DNA from: an uncultured Clostridia bacterium
Lineage (GTDB): Bacteria; Bacillota; Clostridia; Oscillospirales; Ruminococcaceae
Assembly: GCA_947176675.1 (NCBI GenBank)
Contig: CAMWRN010000039.1
Location: 1 to 13,671, forward strand
Direction of reading: 5' to 3'
Length of the DNA stretch: 13,671 bases
Positions 1 to 6,678 of this stretch are shown piece after piece (position 1 is the stretch's first letter; each line of letters starts with the position of its first letter). A model generated the notes under the pieces. That model saw nothing but the letters and a program-made list of their open reading frames with translations, had not been told where the DNA came from and made no database searches. The position numbers and the translations under genes are program-made.

Positions 1-26
1 CCATCAAGGAAAGCAGGTGAACGTAA

Positions 27-644
27 TTGAACGCGGAAAACCGTGAGTTTGAAGGGCTATACAGACGGAACGCCGATACGGTCTACAGGATATGCTTTCT
101 GCGGCTGAAATCCGCAGAGGAGGCGGAGGACGCGGTGCAGAATATTTTCCTGCGGTATCTGAAAAAGCCGAAGGAATTTTCAGACAGCGGTCACGAAAAA
201 GCATGGTTCATTACAGCCGCGCAAAATTACTGCAAGGACGTTTTCAGGTTCGGCGAGTGGAGCATAACCTTTCCTTTGGATTACGATTCCGAATATCTGA
301 CCGTTGAAGCTCAAACGCCATTCAAGCTCAGAGCATTTGACGTTATAAGCGACGGCGTGTATGACTTTTACGATATCGGAGCAGCTATAACAAAAGTCGA
401 ATATTCCTCAGTATCCTCCGATGTTACCTTTGAGGGAGACTATCCCATACTATATCTTCCCGCATTGGAAATATCGTTTTATCTTTCCGACGGAAGCGAA
501 ATGAAACCAAGAGATATAAACCTTTTTGCCAATCCTTATGATTACGACGGAGAGTACGTTGTTCATTGCAGCTTCAGTTATCCCATAGACGTCAGCGATG
601 TCGAAAAAATCACCGTAAACGGCACTCCGATCGAGCTTAAATAA
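27..644 (+). pseudogene. Chimeric remnant: ECF sigma N-terminal half fused in frame to the C-terminal domain of an anti-sigma-type protein
   Basis: Residues 1-74 read as sigma-70 region 2 of a clostridial ECF sigma factor, with EEAEDAVQNIFLRYL and KAWFITAAQNYCKDVFR. Such sigma factors normally run on to about 165 residues with a region 4 helix-turn-helix, which is absent. From about residue 75 (nt ~249) the protein changes to a beta-rich, acidic domain beginning GEWSITFPLD and ending ITVNGTPIELK. That domain resembles the extracellular C-terminal part of DUF4179/DUF5643-type proteins often encoded just downstream of such sigma genes. The simplest reading is an in-frame deletion (or assembly join) that removed sigma region 4 plus the cytoplasmic and membrane parts of the neighbour. 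I chose the TTG start at 27, behind AGGTG at 15-19; an in-frame stop lies at 18-20. The product cannot act as a normal sigma factor. The family name of the second half is inferred from its pattern. Confidence 0.65.
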
Positions 645-651
645 TTTTAAA

Positions 652-686
652 CAGGTACTCCCGAAGAGTTTCATTGGGAGTACCTG
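652..686 (+). terminator. Terminator-like hairpin after the sigma/anti-sigma remnant
   Basis: CAGGTACTCCC (652-662) and GGGAGTACCTG (676-686) form a perfect 11-bp stem with a 13-nt loop, 8 nt after the stop codon. The following tract (ACGACTTTAGTTT) is only weakly T-rich, so this could be a weak intrinsic terminator or an mRNA 3' stabilising hairpin. Confidence 0.6.
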
Positions 687-825
687 ACGACTTTAGTTTA
701 TAAAACAGTTAAAATTTTAATGGCACAAGTTAAAATAAACCAATTTTTCCATATGAATTGTGCATATTGCACTAAAGATGTAAAATATTTTCCAAAAAAA
801 TGTGATAAAAAACATTCAAAAAAGC

Positions 826-854
826 TTTTATTTTGTCTGCAGTTATGGTATAAT
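826..854 (+). promoter_or_regulatory. Probable sigma-A promoter of murA (extended -10)
   Basis: A consensus TATAAT at 849-854 is preceded by TGG at 846-848, which gives an extended -10. The hexamer 17 bp upstream (TTTTAT, 826-831) is a poor -35, as extended -10 promoters tolerate. Transcription would start near 861, leaving a leader of about 125 nt before the murA start. Confidence 0.6.
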
Positions 855-887
855 ATTAATGCTGTAAAAATGAATGTGTTTTGTACA

Positions 888-969
888 GCGCATACCTCCG
901 CGAAAAAATACGGTTACGGTATGCGCGTATTGTTTGCGAATATCTGTATTAACGCGGTATTTGTACCGC
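888..969 (+). promoter_or_regulatory. Structured murA 5' leader (two hairpins)
   Basis: GCGCATACC (888-896) and GGTATGCGC (918-926) form a perfect 9-bp stem. GCGGTA (954-959) and TACCGC (964-969) form a 6-bp stem with a TTTG loop that ends 2 nt before the ribosome site at 972-978. The structures are seen directly; a regulatory role is only possible. I recognise no known riboswitch or T-box element in the leader. Confidence 0.4.
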
Positions 970-986
970 TTGGGAGAGAATATTAT

Positions 987-2273
987 TTGGAAAAATTTAT
1001 TATAAAGGGCGGTCGCCGGCTTGAAGGGGAAGTCGAGATCAGCGGCGCAAAAAATGCCGTGGCTGCCATAATCCCCGCCGTTATTCTGTCAGACGAACCT
1101 TGCATACTTGAAAATATCCCCAACATCAGCGACGTTTCCATCAGCCTGCGCATTCTTTACGAAATGGGCGCAAAGGTTGTTTTTCTTGATAAAACCACAG
1201 TTAAAATAGACGCTTCGGGTATTGCTGACCCGATTGTTCCTTACGAAATGGCTAAGCATATGCGCGCTTCATACTATTTTTTGGGAACTCTTCTCGGCAA
1301 ATTCGGAAGAGCAAGAGTCTCCATGCCCGGCGGCTGCTATCTGGGAGACCGCCCCATAGACCAGCATCTCAAAGCCTTTGCCGCTCTGGGGGCGACTTGC
1401 TCTATCGACCACGGTATGATCGACGTGCAGTCCGAGGGTCTGTACGGAACTCAGATATATTTTGATATGGTGACCGTAGGCGCAACGATCAACGCAATGC
1501 TTGCGTCTGTAAGGGCTACGGGCATGACTGTTATCGAAAATGCCGCAAAGGAACCGCACATAGTGGACCTTGCAAACTTCCTTAACTCCATGGGAGCGGA
1601 CATTATGGGCGCGGGTACTGATGTTATCAAGATCCGCGGCGTAAAGCGTCTTAAGGGCACTACCTATGCAATTATTCCCGATCAGATCGAAGCGGGTACT
1701 TTTATGGTCGCGGCGGCGGCAACAAGAGGAAACGTACTTATCAAAAACGTTATTCCGAAGCATCTTGAAAGCATTACCGCAAAGCTTGAAAAAATCGGCG
1801 TAAGCGTTGAAGAATTCGACGAAAGCATACGCATTTCCGTGGACGGTCCTTTGGTCAAGACAAGCGTTAAAACCATGCCGCACCCCGGTTTCCCTACCGA
1901 TATGCAGCCGCAGATATCCACGTTGCTGTGTCTTGCGGAGGGTACGAGCATTGTTACGGAGGGCATTTTCGATAACCGTTTCAGATACGTTGACGAGCTT
2001 CGCAGAATGGGCGCGGATATCTCCGTGGACGGAAAGGTTGCCGTTATCGAGGGCGTAGGCTCTTTTATGGGTGCGCCTGTTACAGCTCCCGATCTCAGGG
2101 CCGGAGCGGCTTTGGTCATTGCAGGACTCGCGGCTAAAGGCGTTACCGAAATAGAGGATATCTACCACATCGAACGCGGTTATGAGAATTTCGAGGAAAA
2201 GCTTCGCGGTCTTGGCGCGGATATTACCAAAAAGAGCGTTCCGGGTGCAGCTGTGAGAAAGGCTGTCATCTGA
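987..2273 (+). CDS. murA: UDP-N-acetylglucosamine 1-carboxyvinyltransferase MurA
   Basis: MurA makes the first committed step of peptidoglycan precursor synthesis in the cytoplasm, transferring enolpyruvate from phosphoenolpyruvate to UDP-GlcNAc; it is the fosfomycin target. The N-terminus EKFIIKGGRRLEGEVEISGAKN is typical and holds the substrate-binding Lys22-Asn23. The catalytic-loop cysteine is Cys117 (PGGCYLGDRPID), with Arg93 upstream in MRAS. The conserved HPGFPTDMQPQ block follows, with its catalytic-site Asp. The length, 428 residues, is normal for the family. I chose the TTG at 987 because GGGAGAG (972-978) sits 8 nt upstream and the family N-terminus begins exactly there. The reading frame stays open to an ATG at 720, but the extra ~89 residues are unlike MurA. 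The gene is monocistronic, with its own promoter and terminator. Paralogue type (MurA1 or MurA2) was not resolved. Confidence 0.95.
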   Translation: MEKFIIKGGRRLEGEVEISGAKNAVAAIIPAVILSDEPCILENIPNISDVSISLRILYEMGAKVVFLDKTTVKIDASGIADPIVPYEMAKHMRASYYFLGTLLGKFGRARVSMPGGCYLGDRPIDQHLKAFAALGATCSIDHGMIDVQSEGLYGTQIYFDMVTVGATINAMLASVRATGMTVIENAAKEPHIVDLANFLNSMGADIMGAGTDVIKIRGVKRLKGTTYAIIPDQIEAGTFMVAAAATRGNVLIKNVIPKHLESITAKLEKIGVSVEEFDESIRISVDGPLVKTSVKTMPHPGFPTDMQPQISTLLCLAEGTSIVTEGIFDNRFRYVDELRRMGADISVDGKVAVIEGVGSFMGAPVTAPDLRAGAALVIAGLAAKGVTEIEDIYHIERGYENFEEKLRGLGADITKKSVPGAAVRKAVI

Positions 2274-2299
2274 CTGTTCAAAATAAAACCCAAAAATCA

Positions 2300-2323
2300 C
2301 GGCTTGCCATTATCGGCAAGCCG
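2300..2323. terminator. Bidirectional terminator between murA and the GH26 gene
   Basis: CGGCTTGCC (2300-2308) and GGCAAGCCG (2315-2323) form a perfect 9-bp stem with a 6-nt loop. It is followed by CTTTTGT on the plus strand and, read on the minus strand, by TGATTTTTGGG. It can therefore end both convergent genes. Confidence 0.85.
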
Positions 2324-2329
2324 CTTTTG

Positions 2330-3391
2330 TCATTCATAAAGCTTAGGAATCTCGTCAAGAGTGATAACATACTCGTCGTTGTAAATTTCTTTCAGAACGG
2401 CAGTATCGTTATGGTCGGTAATGTACTCGGTGTGCCATGTCATGAACCAAACCCAATCGGCTTTTCCGTCTGCAAGCTGCTCCGAGGTGGGAATACGTCC
2501 GCACTCGTGGAAACATATAGGCATTTCGCTGCCCGCAACGTCTTGAACCTTTGTGTAGAGATTTGCATTTGCACCGTCATTGTATGAATCTGCGCCCGCA
2601 ATGTCAACGTATTCGTCGCCCGGATACCACTTGTCATAACCCCTGCCGTTGCCCGAATAGCCAAGTACCCAGATAAGGTTGTCAAGCTCCCAGTGGTTTG
2701 TGTAGCGGTCGTACATGATACGCCAGAGTTTTACAAAGTTGTCCGCGCCGCCTTTTCCCCACCAGAACCAGCCGCCGTCAAACTCGTGGAAAGGTCTCCA
2801 CAGTACGGGGATATTTTTCTCCTTCAGCTCTTTTAACGCTTCGGCAGCCTTGTCCATACCCGCGATGAGAGCTTCATACTCAGCAGTGCCTTCGGTAAGA
2901 GCCTTGTTCCAGTCGGCTATCTCGGTCTTCATGCACTCATCCCAGCTGTGGCTGAAATTCGAACCGCAGTGCCAGCAGATAGTTACAATTCCGCCTTTTT
3001 TGTGCCATTCCTCGGCGCGCTTGTTCACGCCTGCAAAGTCGTCGTTCATATAGTCGAGACCTCTTATAGCAGGATATTTGCCGGTATTTTTGTAGATGTA
3101 GTCAAATTCGTACTGATCGCTTCCCATCCATGTGGACTCCTGCTGTCCCGAAATAATTTTAGTGCGGTAAACGTTGGAGATGTATTCATACAAAGCCTGC
3201 GCTTCCTTTGTCGCGTCGGGGTTTGACAGCTTGTGTTTTGTTTCCTTGGAGACGGAGGCTTCCTCTGCCAAAGCGGCAGAGGTCTCAATTTTCGCAGAAA
3301 CGTTTCCGGTATCCGTTCCGCAGGATACCGCCGAAACAGTCACTGCCAGAACAGTAGCCATTGCAAGCATTTTTTTTACTGTAAAAATCAT
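2330..3391 (-). CDS. Glycoside hydrolase family 26 lipoprotein (beta-mannanase type)
   Basis: A secreted GH26 enzyme, most likely an endo-1,4-beta-mannanase cutting mannan-type hemicellulose at the cell surface. Residues 1-24 form a signal peptide with a lipobox-like AVSC (Cys24), so a membrane lipoprotein is expected; a disordered Ala/Glu/Ser linker follows to about residue 55. The catalytic domain covers about 62-345. WRPFHEFDGGWFWWG carries the acid/base Glu203 and ICFHECGRIP carries the nucleophile Glu296, the usual GH26 pair. SGQQESTW near residue 81 and RGLDYM near 110 are also family motifs. No dockerin or carbohydrate-binding module is present. The ATG at 3391 has only a modest ribosome site (GTGGA). 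The gene stands alone on its strand. Other GH26 specificities cannot be excluded from sequence. Confidence 0.9.
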   Translation of the reverse strand: MIFTVKKMLAMATVLAVTVSAVSCGTDTGNVSAKIETSAALAEEASVSKETKHKLSNPDATKEAQALYEYISNVYRTKIISGQQESTWMGSDQYEFDYIYKNTGKYPAIRGLDYMNDDFAGVNKRAEEWHKKGGIVTICWHCGSNFSHSWDECMKTEIADWNKALTEGTAEYEALIAGMDKAAEALKELKEKNIPVLWRPFHEFDGGWFWWGKGGADNFVKLWRIMYDRYTNHWELDNLIWVLGYSGNGRGYDKWYPGDEYVDIAGADSYNDGANANLYTKVQDVAGSEMPICFHECGRIPTSEQLADGKADWVWFMTWHTEYITDHNDTAVLKEIYNDEYVITLDEIPKLYE

Positions 3392-3431
3392 ATTTTTCCA
3401 CGGACATACTGTACTGCCTGCTATGCCTTGG

Positions 3432-3499
3432 GCTGTACACTTTTGTACGTATGGAGCCGCATACTCCTTTCAGAATAAATTTAAAACTTCGCTGTACAC
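3432..3499. repeat. Direct repeat GCTGTACAC upstream of the GH26 gene
   Basis: GCTGTACAC occurs at 3432-3440 and again at 3491-3499, 59 bp apart, within the 160-bp region upstream of the mannanase start. The first copy overlaps a small palindrome, GTACA-CTTT-TGTAC (3435-3448). These could be operator sites for a regulator of the GH26 gene, but 9 bases can recur by chance and no protein can be named. Confidence 0.3.
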
Positions 3500-3553
3500 A
3501 AAAGAACACAGCTAAAATATGAGATTTATGTACTGCTTAAACCGAATCTGTTG

Positions 3554-3940
3554 TTACGCTTTCAGAAAATCGTCAATTTGTTCCGCCATCTGATTAATTA
3601 ATTTTATCTGTTCTGACATTTTTACAATGTCCTCCGCGTTGATGGACAGGATATTGGTTCTGAATGCAATATCGTTTATAAGTTTAAGAATAACATCTAT
3701 TCCCTTTATTGCGTTTTCAAGATTTCCCTCAGCCTCGTGAGTAGACTTGCCCGTATCATCAACGGAATAAGCGTTTTTGATCAAATAGCACACATGTAGA
3801 AAGAAAAATCCCCAGTCCCGTATAGCTTCATGAACAGAAATGTGATTCCTGCAATCGTAGTGCTTCCCGTTGTCAGGATAATTACGAGAGTATATGTTTT
3901 GTTGATATTATTCCTGTATAACCTTATTCATTGCGGTCAT
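3554..3940 (-). pseudogene. Decayed methyl-accepting chemotaxis protein
   Basis: A 79-residue frame (3793-3554, GTG start) contains IDVILKLINDIAFRTNILSINAE. This closely resembles the hairpin tip of the MCP signalling domain (consensus around IA-QTN-LALNAAIEAARAGE), but it is followed at once by a short C-terminal stretch without the return helix. Upstream, in another frame ending at a stop at 3781-3783, lies KTYTLVIILTTGSTTIAGI-TFLFMKLYG, a typical N-terminal membrane helix. A possible start (MTAMNKVIQE, ATG at 3940) is in a third frame and ends in TAA just before that helix. Two frameshifts and large internal deletions from a usual 500-700 residues mark it as dead. The assignment rests on motif resemblance. 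Confidence 0.6.
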
Positions 3941-4111
3941 TCATTCCATTCAGCATTTTTAAATTAAGTGTTATCTCCCAAAAATTAAAGCTGATCTCTA
4001 TAAATTTTTATATAATTTTACCATATGTTTTTGCTTTTGTCAATCGTGCCGCAGTGATTCGGCGCATTTTACAAATTGCCCTAAAATTCTTGTATACTTC
4101 CACAAAAGGTA
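3941..4111. other. AT-rich spacer upstream of the thiamin operon
   Basis: No gene, repeat or convincing structure was seen between the receptor remnant and the thiamin promoter. Short open frames here lack ribosome sites and recognisable protein character. Confidence 0.5.
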
Positions 4112-4140
4112 TTGCAATATTAAAAATAATGGTGTATAAT
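4112..4140 (+). promoter_or_regulatory. Sigma-A promoter of the thi operon
   Basis: TTGCAA (4112-4117) and TATAAT (4135-4140) are separated by exactly 17 bp. The predicted start near 4147 lies about 10 nt before the TPP aptamer, as expected for a riboswitch promoter. Confidence 0.85.
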
Positions 4141-4157
4141 ATAATTGACAAATAAAT

Positions 4158-4240
4158 GCGCGGGAGCTTGTACTACAGGCTGAGAGGAAGGTGTGACCTT
4201 CGACCGTACCTGATTTGGATAATGCCAACGTAGGGAACGC
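4158..4240 (+). promoter_or_regulatory. TPP riboswitch aptamer (THI box)
   Basis: The hallmark elements are all present: CTGAGA at 4180-4185 (pyrimidine-binding J3-2), and the block from ACCTGATTTGGATAATGCCA on to CGTAGGGAA (4207-4237), which binds the pyrophosphate. GCTTGT/ACAGGC makes P3 and GAAGG-TGTGA-CCTTC makes an extra hairpin (P3a-like). GCG (4158-4160) and CGC (4238-4240) close P1. It senses thiamin pyrophosphate and should switch off the downstream thi genes when TPP is plentiful. Confidence 0.97.
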
Positions 4241-4258
4241 TTGAAAAAGCCTTTTACA

Positions 4259-4290
4259 AAAAGCTGTCCGATCGGGCGGCTTTTGTTTTT
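4259..4290 (+). terminator. Riboswitch-controlled intrinsic terminator
   Basis: AAAAGCTGTCC (4259-4269) pairs with GGGCGGCTTTT (4274-4284) over 11 bp, with two G-T wobbles and a GATC loop, and runs into TTTTGTTTTTGT. A competing pairing of CTTTT (4251-4255) with AAAAG (4259-4263) could act as antiterminator when TPP is absent. It lies between the aptamer and thiW, so control is by transcription attenuation. Confidence 0.88.
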
Positions 4291-4324
4291 GTCTTATTCT
4301 TTTGAAAGGAAGTGAGCAACGGTT

Positions 4325-4390
4325 CCCGAATCATTCGGGCGGACGGGAGGGGAGCGCCTTTCGTCACGAAGTCCCTGCCGCATCGGCAGG
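4325..4390 (+). promoter_or_regulatory. Three consecutive hairpins in the thi leader
   Basis: Past the riboswitch terminator the leader folds into CCCGAA-TCA-TTCGGG (4325-4339), GACGGGAGG/CCTTTCGTC (4342-4350 with 4357-4365, two wobbles) and CCTGCCG-CAT-CGGCAGG (4374-4390). No T-tract follows any of them, so they are not terminators. Together with the next element they show that the ~240 nt between terminator and thiW are structured rather than empty. Confidence 0.5.
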
Positions 4391-4393
4391 ACA

Positions 4394-4501
4394 ATAACAG
4401 CGATGGGAAGCCGTGTTCCGGCGTGAGAGGAAGCCATTAAGCTTCGACCGACCAACCTCAGCGGTGCAAAATGTGCCGCACATTTTTGGGAGCGCTGTTA
4501 T
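4394..4501 (+). promoter_or_regulatory. Second aptamer-like structure, TPP-related half-repeat upstream of thiW
   Basis: ATAACAGCG (4394-4402) pairs perfectly with CGCTGTTAT (4493-4501). It encloses three stems: GCCG/CGGC (4410-4422), GAAGC/GCTTC (4430-4445) and GCGGTGC/GTGCCGC (4461-4479, two wobbles). Inside it, TGAGAGGAAG (4424-4433) and CTTCGACCG (4442-4450) exactly repeat the TPP aptamer at 4181-4190 and 4198-4206, with 17 versus 18 nt spacing. The closing GGGAGCGCT (4488-4496) also mirrors GGGAACGCT. The TPP pyrophosphate-binding block is absent and is replaced by the third stem. It could be a diverged second aptamer, a new ligand class, or decay. No terminator follows, so any control would be translational. 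Confidence 0.5.
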
Positions 4502-4535
4502 GCCGTTCTCAATTGATTTTAAAGGAGATTTTATT

Positions 4536-5051
4536 ATGAAAACAACGCAAACTCTTCAAACTAAAAAATTATGTATCGCCTGCATTTTGTGCGCTGCGGC
4601 AGTGGTGGGAAGTATGTTTTCCTTTCCCGTTTTCGGCAGCAGGTGCGCTCCGGTACAGCATATGGTTAACATTCTCTGCGCGGTGATCCTCGGTCCGTGG
4701 TACGGTGTGGGAGTTGCTTTTACGGCAAGCCTTATCCGCAACATTTTCGGTCTGGGCAGCCTTATGGCTTTCCCCGGAAGTATGTTCGGCGCACTGCTTT
4801 GCGGTATAATGTTCAGCAAGACAAAAAATCTTCCGCTTACGCTTATTGCCGAGGTTTTCGGTACAGCTATCCTTGGCGGACTCTGCGCCTATCCCGTTGC
4901 AATATTTCTTATGGGGAAAAGTGCGGGCGAGATCGCTTTCTATGCCTACATAGTACCGTTCCTTATTTCTACTGTCGGCGGTTCGGTTTTGTCGGGAATA
5001 CTGCTTGCGGCTGTCGGAAAAACGGGAGCTATCAAACGTCTTGCGGAATAA
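4536..5051 (+). CDS. thiW: ECF transporter substrate-binding component ThiW (predicted thiazole uptake)
   Basis: An integral membrane S-component of an energy-coupling-factor transporter, predicted in the family to import the thiazole moiety of thiamin. Its 171 residues hold about five or six membrane helices. The ThiW signature is clear: residues 34-45 (GSRCAPVQHMVN), ILGPWYGVGVAFTASLIRN (51-69) and GLGSLMAFPGSMFGALLCG (72-90). AAAGGAG at 4521-4527 lies 8 nt before the ATG at 4536; a longer frame from 4413 runs through the structured leader and is rejected. The energising EcfA/EcfT proteins are not in the window, so shared modules elsewhere are presumed. It is the first gene after the riboswitch, and the next gene, thiM, phosphorylates the expected cargo. 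Confidence 0.92.
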   Translation: MKTTQTLQTKKLCIACILCAAAVVGSMFSFPVFGSRCAPVQHMVNILCAVILGPWYGVGVAFTASLIRNIFGLGSLMAFPGSMFGALLCGIMFSKTKNLPLTLIAEVFGTAILGGLCAYPVAIFLMGKSAGEIAFYAYIVPFLISTVGGSVLSGILLAAVGKTGAIKRLAE

Positions 5052-5069
5052 CAAAGGGAGGTCACGGAA

Positions 5070-5891
5070 ATGTTTAGGGAAATGCTTGAAAATGTCAGAG
5101 AGCGCTGCCCTCTGATACACAATATCACAAATTACGTTACGGTAAACGACTGCGCGAACATTCTGCTTGCCTGCGGAGGATCGCCTATCATGTCAGACGA
5201 TATCGGCGAGGCGGAGGAGATCACGTCCATCTGCGGCGGTTTGAATATCAACATCGGTACGCTCAACAGCCGAACTATTCCCTCAATGCTTGCAGCGGGC
5301 AAAAAAGCCAACGAGCTTGGACACCCCGTTCTGCTTGACCCTGTGGGAGCGGGAGCGTCCTCGCTAAGGACAAATACGGCATTGAAGCTTCTGGACGAGG
5401 TTCGATTTACGGTCATACGAGGAAATATTTCCGAAATAAAAACACTTGCCGCAGGAAGCGGCACGACCAAGGGCGTTGATGCGGATTCCGCCGACCGTGT
5501 TACCGAAGAAAATCTGGAACAGGTCTGCGGATTTGTCAAAGCATTTGCTGAAAGGACAGGATCGGTAATTGCCGTCACGGGAGCGATAGACATTGTTGCT
5601 GACGGCAAAAAAGCTTACTGCATTTTTAACGGACACCCCATGATGAGCAGCATTACAGGTACAGGCTGTCAGCTTTCGGCAATGACTGCGGCGTATGTTA
5701 CGGCAAATCCCGAAAATGTTCTTGAAGCCACTGCGGCTTCAGTGTGCGCGATGGGAGTGTGCGGGGAGATAGCTTATGAAAGGCTTGAACCAATGGACGG
5801 AAATTCGTCCTATAGGAATTATATTATCGACGCGGTTTATAATCTGAGCGGCGGCATTTTGGAGAAGCGGGCGAAGTATAAGATTTTGTAG
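5070..5891 (+). CDS. thiM: Hydroxyethylthiazole kinase
   Basis: ThiM phosphorylates 4-methyl-5-(2-hydroxyethyl)thiazole with ATP, the salvage entry for the thiazole half of thiamin. The 273-residue length is normal. CPLIHNITNYVTVNDCAN (13-30) is the family N-terminal substrate-site motif. LDPVGAGAS (89-97) and RGNISEI (117-123) form the ribokinase-like core, followed by AVTGAIDIVADG (168-179). GHPMMSSITGTGC (188-200) carries the anion hole and catalytic Cys200. GGGAGG (5056-5061) lies 8 nt before the ATG. It begins 18 nt after thiW in the same operon, matching import followed by trapping of thiazole. Confidence 0.97.
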   Translation: MFREMLENVRERCPLIHNITNYVTVNDCANILLACGGSPIMSDDIGEAEEITSICGGLNINIGTLNSRTIPSMLAAGKKANELGHPVLLDPVGAGASSLRTNTALKLLDEVRFTVIRGNISEIKTLAAGSGTTKGVDADSADRVTEENLEQVCGFVKAFAERTGSVIAVTGAIDIVADGKKAYCIFNGHPMMSSITGTGCQLSAMTAAYVTANPENVLEATAASVCAMGVCGEIAYERLEPMDGNSSYRNYIIDAVYNLSGGILEKRAKYKIL

Positions 5892-5949
5892 TATGCGTTT
5901 TGTCCCGAACCTCTTAAATTCTTACTTATAACAGGAAAGGAATTGCTTT

Positions 5950-6591
5950 ATGAAATGCTCAAAGGAAACAATGCTTCTTTACGCTGTCACGGACAGAAGC
6001 TGGGTCGGAAAGCAAACTCTGTACGAACAGGTGGAATCCGCTCTGAAAGGCGGCGCGACCTGTGTGCAGCTCCGTGAAAAAGAGCTTGACGAAGCCGCTT
6101 TTCTTGAAGAAGCGGTCGCTCTGAAAAAGCTGTGCGGAAAATACGGCGTACCGTTTATCATCAACGATAATGTGGATATCGCCATGAAATGCGGCGCGGA
6201 CGGCATACACGTGGGACAATCCGATATGGAAACGGTGAACGTCCGCAAAGCCGTGGGAGACAAAATGATAATAGGCGTATCCGCCCAAACCGTGGAGCAG
6301 GCTCTTGCCGCGCAAAAAGCGGGAGCGGATTACCTTGGCGTGGGAGCGGTTTTCTCCACCTCCACAAAGCTTGACGCAAGCGAGGTGTCGCACCGGACGC
6401 TGAAAGAAATATGCGCTGCTGTGGACATTCCCGTCACGGCGATAGGCGGTATAAACAAAAGCAATATAGCTGAACTTTCGGGAATCGGCGTGGACGGCGT
6501 TGCGCTTGTTTCGGCAATATTTGCCGCCGAAAATATAGAGGAGGAATGCAAAATCCTGAAAAAGCTTTCGGGCGAAATGGTCTCGAAATAG
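5950..6591 (+). CDS. thiE: Thiamine-phosphate synthase
   Basis: ThiE joins HMP pyrophosphate to hydroxyethylthiazole phosphate, giving thiamin monophosphate and pyrophosphate. The 213-residue TIM barrel shows the expected motifs: QLREKELD (40-47), IINDNVDIA (70-78) with a metal-binding Asp, GIHVGQSDM (85-93), VFSTSTK (134-140; PTxTK in many homologues) and AIGGINKSN (164-172) for phosphate binding, then VDGVALVSAI near the end. AGGAAAGGA (5933-5941) precedes the ATG. It lies 58 nt after thiM, with no terminator between them, and should be co-transcribed. Confidence 0.96.
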   Translation: MKCSKETMLLYAVTDRSWVGKQTLYEQVESALKGGATCVQLREKELDEAAFLEEAVALKKLCGKYGVPFIINDNVDIAMKCGADGIHVGQSDMETVNVRKAVGDKMIIGVSAQTVEQALAAQKAGADYLGVGAVFSTSTKLDASEVSHRTLKEICAAVDIPVTAIGGINKSNIAELSGIGVDGVALVSAIFAAENIEEECKILKKLSGEMVSK

Positions 6592-6610
6592 TTTGCAGAC
6601 CGAACCCAAC

Positions 6611-6643
6611 AGCGGTGAATTGGGGGCACCACCTTTCGCCGCT
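6611..6643 (+). promoter_or_regulatory. Intercistronic hairpin between thiE and thiD
   Basis: AGCGGTGAA (6611-6619) pairs with TTCGCCGCT (6635-6643) over 9 bp with one wobble. An alternative pairing of upstream CCCAA with TTGGG would exclude it. Only TTTAT follows, so it is a poor terminator; mRNA processing or partial attenuation inside the operon is possible. Confidence 0.35.
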
Positions 6644-6678
6644 TTATAAAAATAATGCAATGAAAAAGGAGAATTTCA

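Noticed and set aside
720..986. Longer murA frame starting at ATG 720
   Set aside because: The extra ~89 residues are Lys/Cys-rich without MurA similarity and include the promoter and leader hairpins; the TTG at 987 has a good ribosome site and the family N-terminus.
1269..2300. 343-residue open frame opposite murA
   Set aside because: Antisense shadow of a clear murA: His/Arg/Cys-rich with no recognisable motif and no ribosome site.
4394..4501. The second leader as a cobalamin, FMN, THF, ykkC or ZTP riboswitch
   Set aside because: I looked for the conserved core sequences of these classes and did not find them; only the partial TPP resemblance stands.
4413..4535. N-terminal extension of thiW from a GTG at 4413
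   Set aside because: It runs through the structured leader; AAAGGAG and ATG at 4536 give the correct ThiW start.
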